DNA of 64,000 nt from Pisolithus tinctorius (GCA_024663395.1 JANFAH010000030.1:248001-312000); one strand, 5' to 3'. Positions 10,281 through 22,403 are shown, counted from the stretch's first letter. Translations and numbers: made by a program. The notes: generated by a model from the letters alone, not told the origin.

Positions 10281-12311
10281 ATGTACAACCTACCCCCTGC
10301 GCCGATTACCTCGTTCACCCAGAGCTCACGGAACGACTTCGCGAGTAGATGTCGGACGTACTGTTGTACCTCGTGAAGACCAACTCTGCTACTACCTACT
10401 TCAAGGAATCGGCCGTTCTACCGCAGTTTTGGGCCGCACTGCCTCTTGCCGATGGCAACCAGATAGACAATTTGGATTTCTCTACGACGGAGTTATTCAA
10501 GGTCTATCACAATAACGTAGGACAGAGCATCTACGAGGACTATCTTCCAGTTATCTCGCATTTCTTCGAGCACCCATGCAATAGAATAGCGGTGGAGAAC
10601 CTTATGACGCCTGACCTACCGTCTTTATTGCCCACTCCTCGGGTACCTCGGAGGGCGCAGCAAAGTACTTCCCGAAATACCGCCACCCAAAGCACATGTC
10701 GAAGGCGATGGCTGAGAGAGTCCGACTTGCGAACCGGCAGGGCAAGAACGGTGCGGGCAAGAACTGTATTATCTTTTCCCTTGCGTGCCGTCAGGTCATA
10801 GCTCTGGACGAGGATGGAAATATAGCCAAAGACATCCCTGTTTGCTTGTTGACGAGTGGCTTGGGCCGCATAGAGAACAATATGGTAAGTCGTGCGAGGA
10901 AAGTATCTCCAGCTACAAATAGTTCCTCTTCAAGCATTCTCTCTTTGCATTGGTGGAGCCTTAGCTCGAGACCATCAATACCGTGTTCACCACTGCATGT
11001 CGGGATTTATGTCAAACGATTGGGTGACCATTGGGAGGATCACATTCACTGCGTCGAAGCGGGCGTGATACCAGATATCGACGGGATTGACGCCTCCAAA
11101 GGCTATCTTCAGGTGCGTCTACGCGACAGCGGCGCGGAAGGCCATCATGGTGGTTCTGACTCTGTGGTTCACGACGTTTCCTTCAACCAAGGCCGGATCG
11201 CGCCGAGGAGTCGCGTAGGGTCAGAAAAGCAACTGATTCTCCTGGGTGGCTCAGACAGATTTTGCCACAGCTGTGTGCTATCCTAGCAAATGCCAGTGGC
11301 CCATTTTCCACCGTCATCCCAGAGGTGTGGCCTTTAGCCTCGCGTCTTGGTGTGCCCTGACGCCCTCAAACTAGATCCGGCGTTACGCTGGTCCAGACGT
11401 GTCCGTGAAAACTATGGCCATTGCTAGTAGCGAAGCATATTTTGCTACTGTGTACGATCCAAGGGACCTTATAACCTGTACAAGGTTGTCGGTTCCGACG
11501 ACGTCATCGAGTTCTTACCTGTAGGTGAACCAGAGGAATCCAAATACCTCGCTCAGTCGGTTGGTCCTGTTTACCTTGTGCACGCCACGAAATGCTGACT
11601 CCCTTTTGTATCAGTGGAACGTCTAATCGGGAAGGATATAAGAAGTGATTCTGACAACAAGAGACGGATTCTGGCGGTATCCCCTTGGCGATGTCGTTGA
11701 GATGGCAGGATTCGATCCTCGCGATGGACTGCCCCTTATCAGGTACATCGAGGTACGCTTCATTTTCTCTAGTCAGTTTGTTGTATCTGACTGCTCGTTG
11801 CAGCGGGGAAAGTAAGGTGTTTGGGCATCCCTAGTGAATGAATATATAAGTTGAGGACGGGTATATCATTTATAACTCGTTGATGCACGCCCGACTTGTT
11901 TGGAGTTTCCGAGCTCCGCGTTTCCTCTGACTACCGACAAGTCGCTGCTCGGTACGCATTGTTGGTGGAATTACCTGGCGATCCTGGTGAGTTTCTCGGT
12001 ACTCTGTGGGGAGAACGCACCCTCCAGGGTTCGTGCTCAACCTAATATAACAGATTTTTAACATTTCTGCGGCACCCTCTGCGCTGCATGATCAACTGCA
12101 GGGATGCAACGAGAATTACCTGAAAGATAGCCGAGTAGGGAAAATCGGTGTACCCCGTGTTCGGGTGGTCCGATTGGGAACTTCTGGCGACCTCAAGAGA
12201 ATGGAAGGTCAGGACGATGGTGGTGCCTTGTGGCAGGTTAAGGTTCCTGTTATAATCTGGGGTGAGAGTGGTCGTGCGTGGTTGGAAGAACGAGTTATGT
12301 TTGATATCTGA
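10281..12311 (+). pseudogene. GH3-family protein, copy A, degraded
   Basis: Homologous along its length to GH3 copy B (22404-24657). Lesions seen: a frame disruption and in-frame TAG before the codons SDVLLYLVKTNSATTYF; a 1-nt deletion near 10620 that turns the ATP-binding Ser-Ser-Gly-Thr motif out of frame; loss of the segment matching the start of exon 2 of copy B; and further indels. The C-terminal block is still recognisable around 12130-12311 (KIGVPRVRVVR). The 8-nt microexon (CGGGGAAA) is preserved. GH3 proteins are ANL-superfamily acyl-acid amido synthetases in plants; fungal roles are unknown. Clearly non-functional. Confidence 0.85.
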
Positions 12312-12528
12312 TGGAACGTGGGACGCGGAAAGGTGAGGAGTAATGTTGTGTTGTGATAGACTTCATATAACCTCGGCTGGGTTCGGCATAACATTACAAG
12401 TGTGGTTCTGTCAATTGTCATACTGTTTTTCGCTATCTCAACGAATACTGCAAATTTCAACGTCATTCAACTTCGTGGCGGTTAACAATGTCCTTAGTAT
12501 GAACTGTGATTGTACAGAAAAATTATTG

Positions 12529-13866
12529 TTAAGGGAATGATGTGGTTTTCAGAAAACGATTCAAGGACGTGGCTATTTGGTTGGCGACAGTATCTATCCC
12601 TTCTGGCTCTGTGAGAAGCGCATACCAAATTAGGTTATGGACGAGAAGGCTAATGACAGCAATGGCACCATACAACTGAACCGTTGCTGCATGAACGTTC
12701 AGATGTACCATGAGTGTAGCAATGAAGAAATAAAACACTACGAGGTATGTTTGTTAAAACCACAAGCCGACAGCAAGGCAATCATACCTGTTTGACAAAC
12801 ACACAAATGGGAAATATAAAGCCAGAAGCATCATGATGAGTACAATCTCGAGTGAGCCGTCTGCACGTTTTATGTCAAGAGGACTGGCCGACCATTACAC
12901 TTGGCTGAGCCACTTACAAAGAATCGCGGTACCCTGACGGTCAATCCCATTATAATGCTAGCCAGCGAAGTAAACAGAGACATGTAAGATAATCTCTGAG
13001 GCCAGTAAGATATCCCTTCCTGGTCAACAGACTGGATAGCGAGAAATCCAACATTGGCAGCTAAAAGCACAGTAGCCTAACAAGGGTTTCAGTGACAGAT
13101 ACATATATCAGACTTGTCTACTCACAAGCAGATTAGACGTATCAATTTGCTTTCGGAACGTGTTTGAGAAGCTTTCCCATTTGTCTAGATCTGTTTGATG
13201 ATCAACCTGGGTAGCTGCAAGGGCATTGCTGACATATCGAAACCGATCAAGGGAAACCACCATATTACATAGGTCAGCTGCCATGAAACTGAGATTTCTG
13301 ATGAGAGGCTTGGAGTCCCGTATGCTTCGATATCACAAACGTCAATGTGGCTGTCGCCCCCAAATGTGTATCACATACCGCTGAAGACCTATTTGCATTG
13401 ATGAGTAATGACGATGAGTGGCATGTTGATTCTCACCACTTCGCAGCCTATCCCCAACATCTGAGTGCTCAGGTTTGGGCTTGACAGCAACATCAGAAAT
13501 CGAATTGCACAATTGGTCAGGAAAATTACACACCTCACTCGCGCCAGGTTGTGTGGGTCTGTGTCCCCAAACTGACTCTTCACCCTCAGGGTGTAGACCA
13601 TATGATACGGTTGCGTTCCGAAAACTGGCACAAGCTTCAGCCTGCCTACCTCTCCTACCATCTAGAATGGGCAGGTTCGAAGCGAAAACATTATCCGCGT
13701 CGTTCTCTGGTAAAGACTTTCGATGCTGCTTCTGGGTGAACGAGTTCCAAAACGACAGGAGATACCCTAATAGGTGTAGAGTGGCCGAGGAACATCGTTT
13801 GACAACAGCGGTGAACAACTTTGGTAGGCGAACAAGGATCCGCAAGAGCGCCTCGGGGACCAACAT
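12529..13866 (-). CDS. Multi-pass membrane protein of unknown function, copy A
   Basis: Coding direction right to left. The N-terminal part starts MLVPEALLRILVRLPKLF. A middle soluble part has SLDRFRYVSNALAATQ and DKWESFSNTF. Hydrophobic exons follow: LLAANVGFLAIQSVDQEG and LSYMSLFTSLASIIMGL; then EIVLIMMLLALYFPFVCL; then FYFFIATLMVHLNV and LYGAIAVISLLVHNLIWYALL; then the end ...KTTSFP and TAA. Typical introns separate them (for example GTAAGTGGCT after RVPRFF). Four or more TM helices are expected. It is convergent with GH3 copy A. Fragments of the same gene occur at 14410, 17377 and 24870. Exon borders in 13340-13560 are uncertain, so integrity is not proven. No known domain recognised. Confidence 0.5.
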
Positions 13867-13899
13867 GATGATATGAGAATAACAGGGATTTCTTGAGGG

Positions 13900-14400
13900 A
13901 CCCCATTACTTATTACTTTACTGATATAATATTGACATTGATATTGTTTGTTCTTTACCCGTTGGAGTGCCATCAAGAGAGACGACATGGGTACTCCGCA
14001 CTTAGTGGGGTTGTAGTGGGGCTTGAAATCGAGACTTACCTTTTTAGGTAACGAGACTTGGATCATCGTGTTCGTGTATAGTATCATTTGCACTTTTGTT
14101 GTGGAGAGGCTGCAGTAGTATTAGTCCAGGTCTAGAGATTAGTTTGTTCGCTTGCGATCTTGCAGGCCCGGTTGTGGGGCCGGACCGGTCATCTGACTAT
14201 AGGTTTTGGGTATGTTGGCAAGCTGTCGGGGACGCTGGCAGCATCTAAGTCAGAATAGCACACAGATTAGTACAGAATCTGCGATACAAGGCGTCTCCGG
14301 TACGTGTGACTGCTGCGCTATCACATGAGTTTGTACGTCGAGACTATGCATTTGAGCATGTTACCGTGCACAATGACTTCAATCAAGCATAGCTGTAACC
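13900..14400. other. Intergenic, no gene recognised
   Basis: About 500 bp between the membrane protein A start and fragment B. I see no ORF with conserved motifs and no clear repeat ends. Confidence 0.4.
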
Positions 14401-14409
14401 CAGAGACCG

Positions 14410-14877
14410 TCAATGACAGTGGCCATGAGCGGCGAGTTGATTATCGTTCGCATCACTTCGCCGCCTACCTGGGTCGATATCTGAGAACTCAACTTCGGAC
14501 TTGACGCTAACATCAGAAAATCGAATTACACAGTCGATCAGGAAATCTACGCACCCTACTCGTGCCAGATTGTGTGGGTCCGTGGCCCAAGGCCAACCCT
14601 TCACGCTTAGGGGCTGCGTTTCGAAAGCTCGCACAAGCTTCCACCTGCCTGCCTCTCTCACCATCTAGAATGGGCAGGTTCGAAGGACGTTATCCGCGTC
14701 ATTCTCTGGTAGAGGCATCGTTCCTGCTTCTGGGTGAATGAGTTTCAAAATGATAGGAAGTACCGTAATAAATGTAGAGTTGTCGAGGAGCACAGTAACC
14801 TCGTAATACTTACATAACAGGGTGACTTCGACAGACTCGGAAGTGCCGCCTGCGGTGGATACTGGTTGGCTTCGCAC
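14410..14877 (-). pseudogene. Membrane-protein gene fragment B
   Basis: Matches the N-terminal and middle part of copy A: ITVLPIILKLIHPEAGT, then ENDADNV, then an Ala/Arg-rich part with NLARVGCVDFLIDC. The transmembrane exons are absent. The fragment sits downstream of copy A in the same orientation, so it looks like a partial tandem duplicate. Confidence 0.5.
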
Positions 14878-14959
14878 ATGTGGGAGGAAAAGATAAAAAG
14901 ATATCGCTGGTCATCGCCATGGTTGGGTTGTCATGTGATAGGTCCGTTATGCAGACAAT

Positions 14960-15300
14960 TGTCTGTGCCTCACCTGTACTCTCTTCTTCTTCCCGTGGTG
15001 TCATCTCATCCTTGCACTCCTTAAGTCCTCCCCTCCTCGACGGCATTCGACATATATAGCCCAAATTCACGTCTCGACATCGTGCATGACAAATGCACAC
15101 ACACACAATCAACGTGGAAGCTTCCTGCAACCGGTTGCGAGGTATTGCGCTGGAACGCCTTATGACGGATGTCGAATTATTCGCTTGGGAAAGGAGGTTG
15201 ATACATATGCCATTCGCGCGCCCTGAGGTGTCCTGGTTACCAGACTGGAACAGGACAAAAAAGAAAACTTACCCACTACCTTACAACAGCCGCACTCCGG
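14960..15300. repeat. Duplicated upstream segment, copy 1 (partner 18400-18700)
   Basis: Shares long stretches with 18400-18700: CACCTGTACTCTC, GTGGTGTCATCTCATCC, AAATTCACGTCTCGAC and GGTATTGC with CTTATGACG. A TATA-like ATATATAG/ATATATGG lies before a possible short start (ATGACAAATGC / ATGGGTGACG). It looks like a promoter plus a gene start copied together with the membrane-protein fragments. The gene itself is not recognised. Confidence 0.5.
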
Positions 15301-15517
15301 AGGAACCCCAAATTGAAAGCCTGATGAGCGGTCTGGTCAACTGAACTGGCACTATAGGGTGCGTCTCCTCGGATCGGATGGAATCCCAAAAATCAGCGGA
15401 ATATGGAGAACAAATTAATCTTCCTGCTCCAACATTCTCCTGAGGACGCCAATGAACCTCCTCTGCCATTGTCCTAAGACGTTGCATAGAAAATTACTCG
15501 CGCAGCATGATGCGCCA

Positions 15518-16788
15518 TCACAATTTAGCCCGCCCTCCAACCTGACCATACGACATATCTGACGCAACACGAGCACGAAGTTCACGACGTAGAATCTTTC
15601 CTAACGCACTAAGATCGCTGTCAGGACGACACGCTGGGAAATGTTACACATTTGCCTAACATACCTCCCAGGAATATGTCCTACCAGAACGATTCCCCCG
15701 CGTAGCTTCTTGTGTGGAAAAACCTTTCGAGCGACCCATTCTTGAATGCCTTGTGCGAATGATGTTGTCTTCTTCGCAACGGTTCGTACAGGGACGATGT
15801 AAGTCCTAGAATGGGAATTGGTGAGTTGCACGAGATTAGTACGTGCCATATAGAGCCCAGGCTGTCTGTACAGCTTACGACTTCGGAGGATACGTACCTA
15901 GGTAATTCCGTTGCCTCCGTATCGGGATGTTGCAATAGTAACGACTCAAGCTCCGCAGGCGGCACTGTGGGGAATGTGTGCGACGTTGGGAAGAAAGACG
16001 GATATCATCTCTACACTAGAATCTCTGATCATGGGTGGATCATGTGTGTCGCGATGAGACAGCCTCAAGACTGTGTCCGCGAACGCACCTTATATTTGAT
16101 CAGTTCCTTCCGTCTGTCGACAATTGTGAAGAATCTGACCTTATTGCAAACAGCGATATCACCAGTTTCAAACCAGCCATCGTCGGCTGCAGTGGTGGCT
16201 GACGAGATGTTGAGGTAGCCCTAGTGGTAGTGAATATCACCAGCATCAATGAGGGGTGATCAAAGAAGTGAGTGCAGTCGCAGACCTTCATGGCATTCGG
16301 ACCCTTACCAATACCTCACCAGCACCTTCAATACCTTCGCAGTGTCGAGCAGCGACGGGTAAACGAAAAAAAAAGATGAGAGCTAGCGTCGATATACTGG
16401 TGCTTAAGCTCGTCTGAGTTATATCCACTCTCAGCTAGAGTAGTAGTAAAGCCCGCAGCAGTGAAGCACAGAGGAGCGTTATGGGCCAAAAGATGCTATT
16501 CGGAGAGAAAATGAGTACCATCAGTCAGGTAGTAGTGGCTGCATTGGGATGGTGTCGAAGCGGCTGAGGCAGATTGACAAAGGATTGGACGAGCTGAAGA
16601 GTAAAGGAACAGAGTTGCCCAAGTGAAATTGTTACCCCAGTGGCTGCATCAATGAAAGCCGGGGAAGATGCAGAGAAGCCACCGACAAGATGCGGAGTGT
16701 TTGGAGACGTTCCGAGAAGACGGTTGAAGATCGACCTACGAGCGAGAGGGACAGGTGGGAGCAACGACCTGAAAACTTGCTCGTTCAT
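15518..16788 (-). pseudogene. ANL-superfamily acyl-CoA ligase-like gene lacking its core
   Basis: The N-terminus (ATG 16788) reads PLPPVPLARRSIFNRLL-like, then VGGFSASSPAFIDAATGVTI, as in fungal AMP-dependent synthetases. After about 200 bp of unreadable sequence the C-terminal part follows in spliced exons: DGWFETGDIAVCN, FFTIVDRRKELIKYK, PPAELESLLLQHPD, QEWVARKVFPHKKLRGG and LGKILRRELRARV, ending at 15518. The hinge (DRRKELIK) and the catalytic-Lys region (GKILRREL) are present. The central ~300 residues with the P-loop-like motif and aromatic-rich motif are missing, so the gene cannot make an active enzyme. Function in life: ATP-dependent activation of a carboxylic acid to acyl-CoA. Confidence 0.75.
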
Positions 16789-16789
16789 G

Positions 16790-17376
16790 GCGGTGTATTG
16801 GAAGGTGGTTGTACCGCTGCCCAGTAGGGTCGCGTTGACTTACATAAGCACAGCGGCCTCCCCATGGGCGCTATGGGCTGGGAACCCTGTGCTGGGGTGC
16901 GTTGTGAGTAGAAACGTTGGGTTAACCTGCGCTGCCGCAACTCGTTAGTAATTCTGACCTGTGACTGGCACTTGCCTGGCATCGCATGCTGAGGCACCTT
17001 CATGGCAGAGATATAGCATCGTCGCGCGCTTTCATTCAGAATTAGACAGCATCCCTTGAAGACTCGCTACAACGGCGGGGTGAAAAGCATCGCAGGGCAG
17101 ACGCCTGGCCCTGGCGTGTTCTGCAGACAAAGCTTAGGGCATTTTGCAGATTGTCAGGCCCAAGCTGTCAGGCCCGTTCTACTAGTACTATTTGTACACA
17201 TTTGCCTATGGGAGCGTTTTCAAATCCCTTGCCGCTCAAAACAACTCATGCACATCCGACGAACAGAAAAGTAGGGCTGTGAGGAACACCACTTTTCGGT
17301 CCGGAGTTCGACTGTTGGGGATGAGCAGATGATCACTGGACGTCTACCATGAAGTTGGCTCCGTTTTGATCGCACT
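16790..17376. other. Intergenic, no gene recognised
   Basis: Short ORFs only, with no recognisable motif. A duplicated GTCAGGCCC stretch near 17153-17174 is a local tandem repeat. Confidence 0.4.
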
Positions 17377-18340
17377 ATGTCGATCTCTGACGCACTCTTG
17401 CGAGTCTTTCGCCTCCCGAAGTTATTCATCGCCATTTCCAAGCGATGTTCCTCAACAACTTTACATTTGCTGCGTTACCTCTTCTTGATTTGCAATGTGT
17501 TTGTCCAGAAGTGGAAGCAGAATTGTTCCTTGGACAACGCAAATATCGCCCCTGCTTCGAAACTGACCATCGTAGATGCGTGGAGAGGTGGACAGGCGGA
17601 AGCTTGTACCGGAGTTTGGAACGCAACCATGCTATCCCCCGGAAGTGGTGGCTCGGCCTTGGGCCCCGAACTCACCACTTGGCGCGCGCATGGAGCGGTC
17701 TCCTGACCATTTGTACAATTCGATTTCTGATGTCAGCGTCAAGCCCGAAGTTGAGCTCTCAGATGTTGAGGGTAGGCCGCGAAGTGATAGGAATCAGCCC
17801 GCCGCTCATGACTATTACCCACCAACGCAAACACGTCTCAGCAGTATGCGACACACGTGTTCGGCACGGCACAACACTGACGATGGTGGTATCAAAGCAT
17901 ACGACGCTTCAACCCTCTCCTCCGAAATCTCAGGTTGTTCATGCCACTTTCAAAGATGTTCTTAGTGTCGGTAGACACAAGTAACATGGTCGCTTCTCTT
18001 GATCGGCTTCGATATGTCAACAGTGCCCTTGCAGCTACTCAAGTTTGTCGTCAAACAGACGTAGACAAATGGGAGGCGTTCTCGGAGACGTTCCAAGAAG
18101 AAGTCGATACGTCCAATTTGCCTGTGTGTAGAAGTCTGAAGATATCTGTATCCATTACTGAACCTTTCCTCTCCGATAGGGTACCGTGCTTCTAGCCGCT
18201 AATGTCGGATTTCTCGCCATCCGATCTGTTGACCAGGAAGGGTTGTCTTATTGGCCTCAGAGGTTAAATTACATGTCGTTGTTCGCTGCGCCGGGCAGCA
18301 TTACGATGGGATTAACTGTCAGGACGCCGAGATTCTTTGT
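17377..18340 (+). pseudogene. Membrane-protein gene fragment C (inverted copy)
   Basis: Plus-strand homologue of copy A. Readable blocks are LLRVFRLPKLFIAISKRCSS, then SLDRLRYVNSALAATQV, then DKWEAFSETF, then LLAANVGFLAIRSVDQEG and YMSLFAAPGSITMGLTV ending in RTPRFF before GTAAGT. The C-terminal transmembrane exons of copy A are absent. The stretch between 17700 and 17980 is not open in one frame. It lies in opposite orientation to copies A, B and D. Confidence 0.6.
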
Positions 18341-18399
18341 AAGTGACTAAGTCTAGCATTTGTGGCCGTTCCGGACGTTCCACTCGGAGAACATGAACA

Positions 18400-18700
18400 C
18401 AGTAACGCATGCCCCACCTGTACTCTCCTCTTTTTTCCGTGGTGTCATCTCATCCTTGCACCGTCACCAAGTCCTTCCCCCTTCCCCTACGGCACTCAGG
18501 ATATATGGCTCAAATTCACGTCTCGACCTCATGGGTGACGAACGCGCCAACGCCCAGCCAACATGGATGTGCTCTGCAGCCAGTTGCGCCGAGGTATTGC
18601 TCTGGAGCACCTTATGACGAATGACGAAATATTCACTCGGGAAAGCATATGCTATACCAAAAGCCCTCTGTGCACCCCTGGGCGCGTATTATGGTCCAGT
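18400..18700. repeat. Duplicated upstream segment, copy 2
   Basis: Partner of 14960-15300. In both places it lies just beyond a membrane-protein fragment, so it belongs to the same duplicated block. It ends near GTCCAGTAAACAAATG, where similarity to copy 1 stops. Confidence 0.5.
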
Positions 18701-19053
18701 AAACAAATGATCAAACCAAACTAATTCCTGTAAAGGTCCAAGGGCGACAGGACACGAGGTAAGGAGCCTGTCTTATCCTGTCTCTATGTGCCTCTGCTGG
18801 GACCTCCGCCATGACAGTGGAACGCTTTGTACTCGTCAACCTCTGCGAATGTGTGTGCATCCCAGGATATAGGCAAGGTACGTTTCGTAGGTTCAGGTGC
18901 CAACCTCTCCTCGCTCGCATTACCTGTAGCTCTGCGTACTTCAATTTCCCGCCATGAGGTTTATTTTCAGGAGAATCTTCGCTCGTTTCTTTAGATCCTC
19001 AGGAGCAACGCCCTCGCAAGGCCTTTTTGATTGCGAACCACAAATGACAAGAA

Positions 19054-19640
19054 GTGGTTCATCCAGCTCAAAAAACCGATCGCCGGATGCAGTCGCGGGT
19101 GCATCTACTTCAACACGACGAATCGTCCAGTAAAGACCCAGAACCAGTGGCGGCGTGCGAATTGAGTATGCCCCGTAATAGGAGCAATTCTCTGCCGCAG
19201 CGTTCGGATCCTACGTATGATGATGTGAGACCTTCTCCCCTTGACATCCCCCAGGTATACCCATCCACGCGTTCGGTACAGAACCTATCTCCTGCAGGGA
19301 CATCGTTGTGCACTCCAGCGTCTGAGCCAAACCGTCGTATGCAGCTCAGGTGCCTATTGATATCATCCACCCACCAGTGCGACAGGATGATATCTCAGAT
19401 TCTTGGTCATATCCCTGTCCAGCCCCACACCTCCCACGTCGTTCCCCACGAGGTCTCTTCCTCTATAACACGGAGACTACGCATTCACGATCGATAAGGA
19501 GATCGGATCCGGTTCCTTTGGTTTCGTGTGGCATGCGCAGGACCAGATTCATCGAGAAGTCACCATCAAAGTCATTGACAAACGAGCGTTCCTTGACGCG
19601 TTCACAGAGGAAGACCCAATAATTATGGCAGGTTGCGTTG
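19054..19640 (+). pseudogene. Protein kinase N-terminal fragment
   Basis: A Ser/Pro-rich leader (PRNRSNSLPQRSDPTYDD, then PSPLDIPQVYPSTRSVQ) is followed, after a frame change near 19475, by GDYAFTIDKEIGSGSFGFVW and TIKVIDKRAF. That is the glycine-rich loop (G-x-G-x-F-G-x-V) and the beta-3 lysine (TIKV) of a Ser/Thr kinase. The catalytic loop, DFG and the rest are absent: at about 19640 the sequence changes to a GH3 tail. The fragment is therefore dead. The kinase subfamily cannot be named from this much. Confidence 0.6.
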
Positions 19641-19649
19641 CGATCCAGC

Positions 19650-19974
19650 GTAAAGGTCACCAAAGGAGGTCATCATGCAGGAGTTTGAGGCGCTGAAGAA
19701 TATGTCGAAGAGGAATGGGTTTTCAGCAACCCCATTACTGGACACCTTTGAGGTACACCCGTTGGGTTCGGACGCACGAGTCAGATTTGACAGCCAACTA
19801 GAAAAAATCGACGTACCCTGCGTTCGGGTGGTTCGACCAGGGACCCTTTGGGACTACAGGGAATGGAAGGTCAGGACGAAGGGTGCTGCGTCTGGGCATG
19901 TGAAGGTGTCCGTTGTGATCTGAGGCGAGGTTGACCGTGCATGGTTAGAAGAGCGTGTTGTGTATGATATCTGA
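19650..19974 (+). pseudogene. GH3 C-terminal fragment (third copy)
   Basis: Matches the last exon of GH3 copy B: KIDVPCVRVVRPGT, then YREWKVRTKGAASG, and the end VVYDI-TGA. One in-frame TGA replaces the Trp of VVIW. Only the last ~100 codons are present, joined directly to a kinase fragment. It shows that GH3 sequences have been copied at least three times in 13 kb. Confidence 0.8.
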
Positions 19975-19979
19975 TGGAA

Positions 19980-20284
19980 GGTAAATAGATATTCCGTATC
20001 TGAACGAATGAACATTATTCCACAATCTCTAGTTGCTGAACTAAGTTGGCACGAAGCCTCCTCAGATCTGTATTGACCTCATGAATTAATCTGGATACGG
20101 TACAGCCTGTCTATTGAGCTTGAGCGGATAGAGTCTCTGGCAAATGTGCAGTGACCCCGCCCTTGTCAACATGATATCGTGTGGGTTGTGTTCCTACCAA
20201 GTAATGTGGTACCTTTCATGTATCCGTACTTAGGGAGGCGGGATGCAACTCGGATGCCCCAGTCATCGTTTTCTGTATCGTTCC
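19980..20284. other. Intergenic, no gene recognised
   Basis: No ORF or repeat with clear meaning. The left edge of duplicated unit B falls near 20285. Confidence 0.4.
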
Positions 20285-20900
20285 TGGCGCGGTCGTACGT
20301 AGGTAGTACATCGAGTGCGTAGTGGTCGAACATCGTACCTGTTCAGAAGCAGTTTAAGATAAGAATACGCAACAGGCGAACAACACAAAGTGTGACGAAC
20401 ATACAGTTATAAGCTCCGTTTGCGCAAACATGTTCATAAGATATCAGGGGAAAAGCTTCGTATTCTCGCCAGAAAGCAAGGATATGCCAAAGATTGGACC
20501 TCGACTGGCAGTGCCCCTGTCGACCGTACACTGGACACACTGGTTCTTACAAAACCTTGAACACGAGAAAAGCATACTGGTCTAGCACCAAATGAGGATT
20601 AGGTTTCCGAGGTGGCAATTTGGGGCAACTACCCTCTCGTCGTCAGCGAAGACAAACCTGATGTGCTGCGGCTCCGAAGAGGTAAGCCCACTTCCGGTGC
20701 TGGTACTACCGATGCCATCAAGAACTTGAGGAGACCGTAGTGCGAGTGCAAGTGCAGCCGCGACCGCCCGGGGACCGCTTGTGATGTCTGGTTCATGGAG
20801 GACTATGTACAAAGACGGATTGAAGTCAGGCCCCGGGAGGAAGTGTCGCCGATGGACGTCGAGTGGGTATGTTCCCTCAGGTCGTGTGTAGCACTTCAAG
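20285..20900 (-). pseudogene. Truncated SWAP-like gene (unit B)
   Basis: Homologue of 7699-9151. Exon 1 remains as FNPSLYIVLHEPDITSGPRA, then a Ser/Gly-rich part and a shortened acidic run. The start of exon 2 is still preceded by the same acceptor (TTCTGAACAG) and reads YDVRPL. Sequence identity ends about 50 nt into exon 2, near 20285. The SURP-type exon is absent, so the gene is not functional. Orientation relative to GH3 copy B is the same as in unit A. Confidence 0.7.
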
Positions 20901-20929
20901 GACGGTTGGAGGACGGCCCGAGGTTTTTC

Positions 20930-22300
20930 TCACGCATCTCAGTAGGCCTCTTCTCAGAGTTTTGGACCAGACACTACTGTAACAATTGTTATTCCATTGA
21001 TTTTTCAGGCATCCTCAAAACTTGGATCCAAGACCGCGCCATATCGAGCGTGCAACTTTGAATTCAGTCTCGAATTTCACTGTGGCCCAACCCAGGGTAT
21101 CGCTTTCAACCTTCCAGAGTTCAGGGCCGTGTTAGTGATGTATGATGGCATCGCTAACACAGCCGTGAACTCATGACAAAGAAACGATCATTATCCTCGC
21201 AGCACGTAGGCACAGTGCACGGGAAAGGACTTATCGAAGCCATCTGCTAGTCAAATTGCTATGACGACTGAAATCCATAGCGAGGTAAATTATGGGTCTA
21301 CTTGAGTTAATGATCACGAAAAGACGTGCTACATCAAGCTTCGCGTGGACGGAAGCGATTTCGTTCGGACTCTCGGAGGGTGCAACCACCAGTCACCCTC
21401 ATTTACACGGCTACCCACCGCTTGGTGTGTCGACTACACTAAAGGGGTCCTAGCATATGTACTTCCAACACTTGCCGCCAAGGGTGAGGTTGAAGGGAAA
21501 TGGGGATAAGCCAATAGTAAATCGTTTCTATCTATTTGAACTCATCGCTTTTACCAATTATTTAATACCCGACCACATCGCCCATCTTGCGCCTCACGCC
21601 TCACATACGCCGGAGATCAGCTAGACCATGATAAGAGCCATAGAAGGTTCCGCAGTCTCTCGTGAGGTACGTGATGGATTGATCCACGGTTGGCATTCTT
21701 GACGAGGGGCCGTATGGTATACAGTTAACTTCGTATGATGCTGTATCCTGCTTCTCAGATTTGGCTCGTGCTCGGTTGTTCTGAGAAACTTGCCGTTTCA
21801 CAAGGCCCTACACTAACAGAATGCAAGACTTGGTCGGTGTGAGATCTACACATAGGATTGTCCCGTTTTGACGACCGGATCACCCGTTTCTGTACACTGG
21901 CCAGCCATGAGATCGTCGCCCGACATCTACGGATTCAAGACCATGCAGAGGAATGCGGGTGCATAGTTACCAGGCTTGCAGCGACAGCCCATCCTGGTAC
22001 TTTAGAGGGGAACTATAACTCGATCCGCTCCATCCGTGCTCTATGTCAAACGTCTGTGCGATGTGCAGTGTTTTAGGATTTAATCAGGTCCTCAGTGCGA
22101 CATGTCTATATCATTCAATCTAGCCCATCGACCGGGCACAGCAGAACGGTCAATACTTGCTGTTTATGGATATCCAGTCTATCCGATCCAAGTTGCACAG
22201 CAATGGTCTTACCACCACGTTCTGGTCCGACGTTAGCTTCTCTACCGATCACCTCGAGTCGACCGGACTTTGCCAACGATGGGGCTGCGTACAAGTACAC
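20930..22300. other. Divergent intergenic region of unit B
   Basis: Homologous to 9250-10180 with insertions. One insertion, at 21117-21172, is a short hairpin not present in unit A. No gene recognised. Confidence 0.5.
21117..21172. repeat. Short inverted repeat (hairpin)
   Basis: A 19-nt arm (GAGTTCAGGGCCGTGTTAG) is followed by an 18-nt loop and its near-perfect inverted copy, with two mismatches. It interrupts sequence that is collinear in unit A. It may be a tiny foldback insertion. Confidence 0.55.
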
Positions 22301-22306
22301 TATAAA
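22301..22306 (+). promoter_or_regulatory. TATA box of GH3 copy B
   Basis: TATAAA in AAGTACACTATAAAATG, 103 bp before the ATG, conserved with copy A. Confidence 0.65.
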
Positions 22307-22403
22307 ATGACCACTGGCGGGCCATAGCTGAAGTAACTCAACCCCTCTGCGCCCATTCTTATTTTCATCGCCGGTTACTTACTTTACGGATTCTACCTGA
22401 CAG

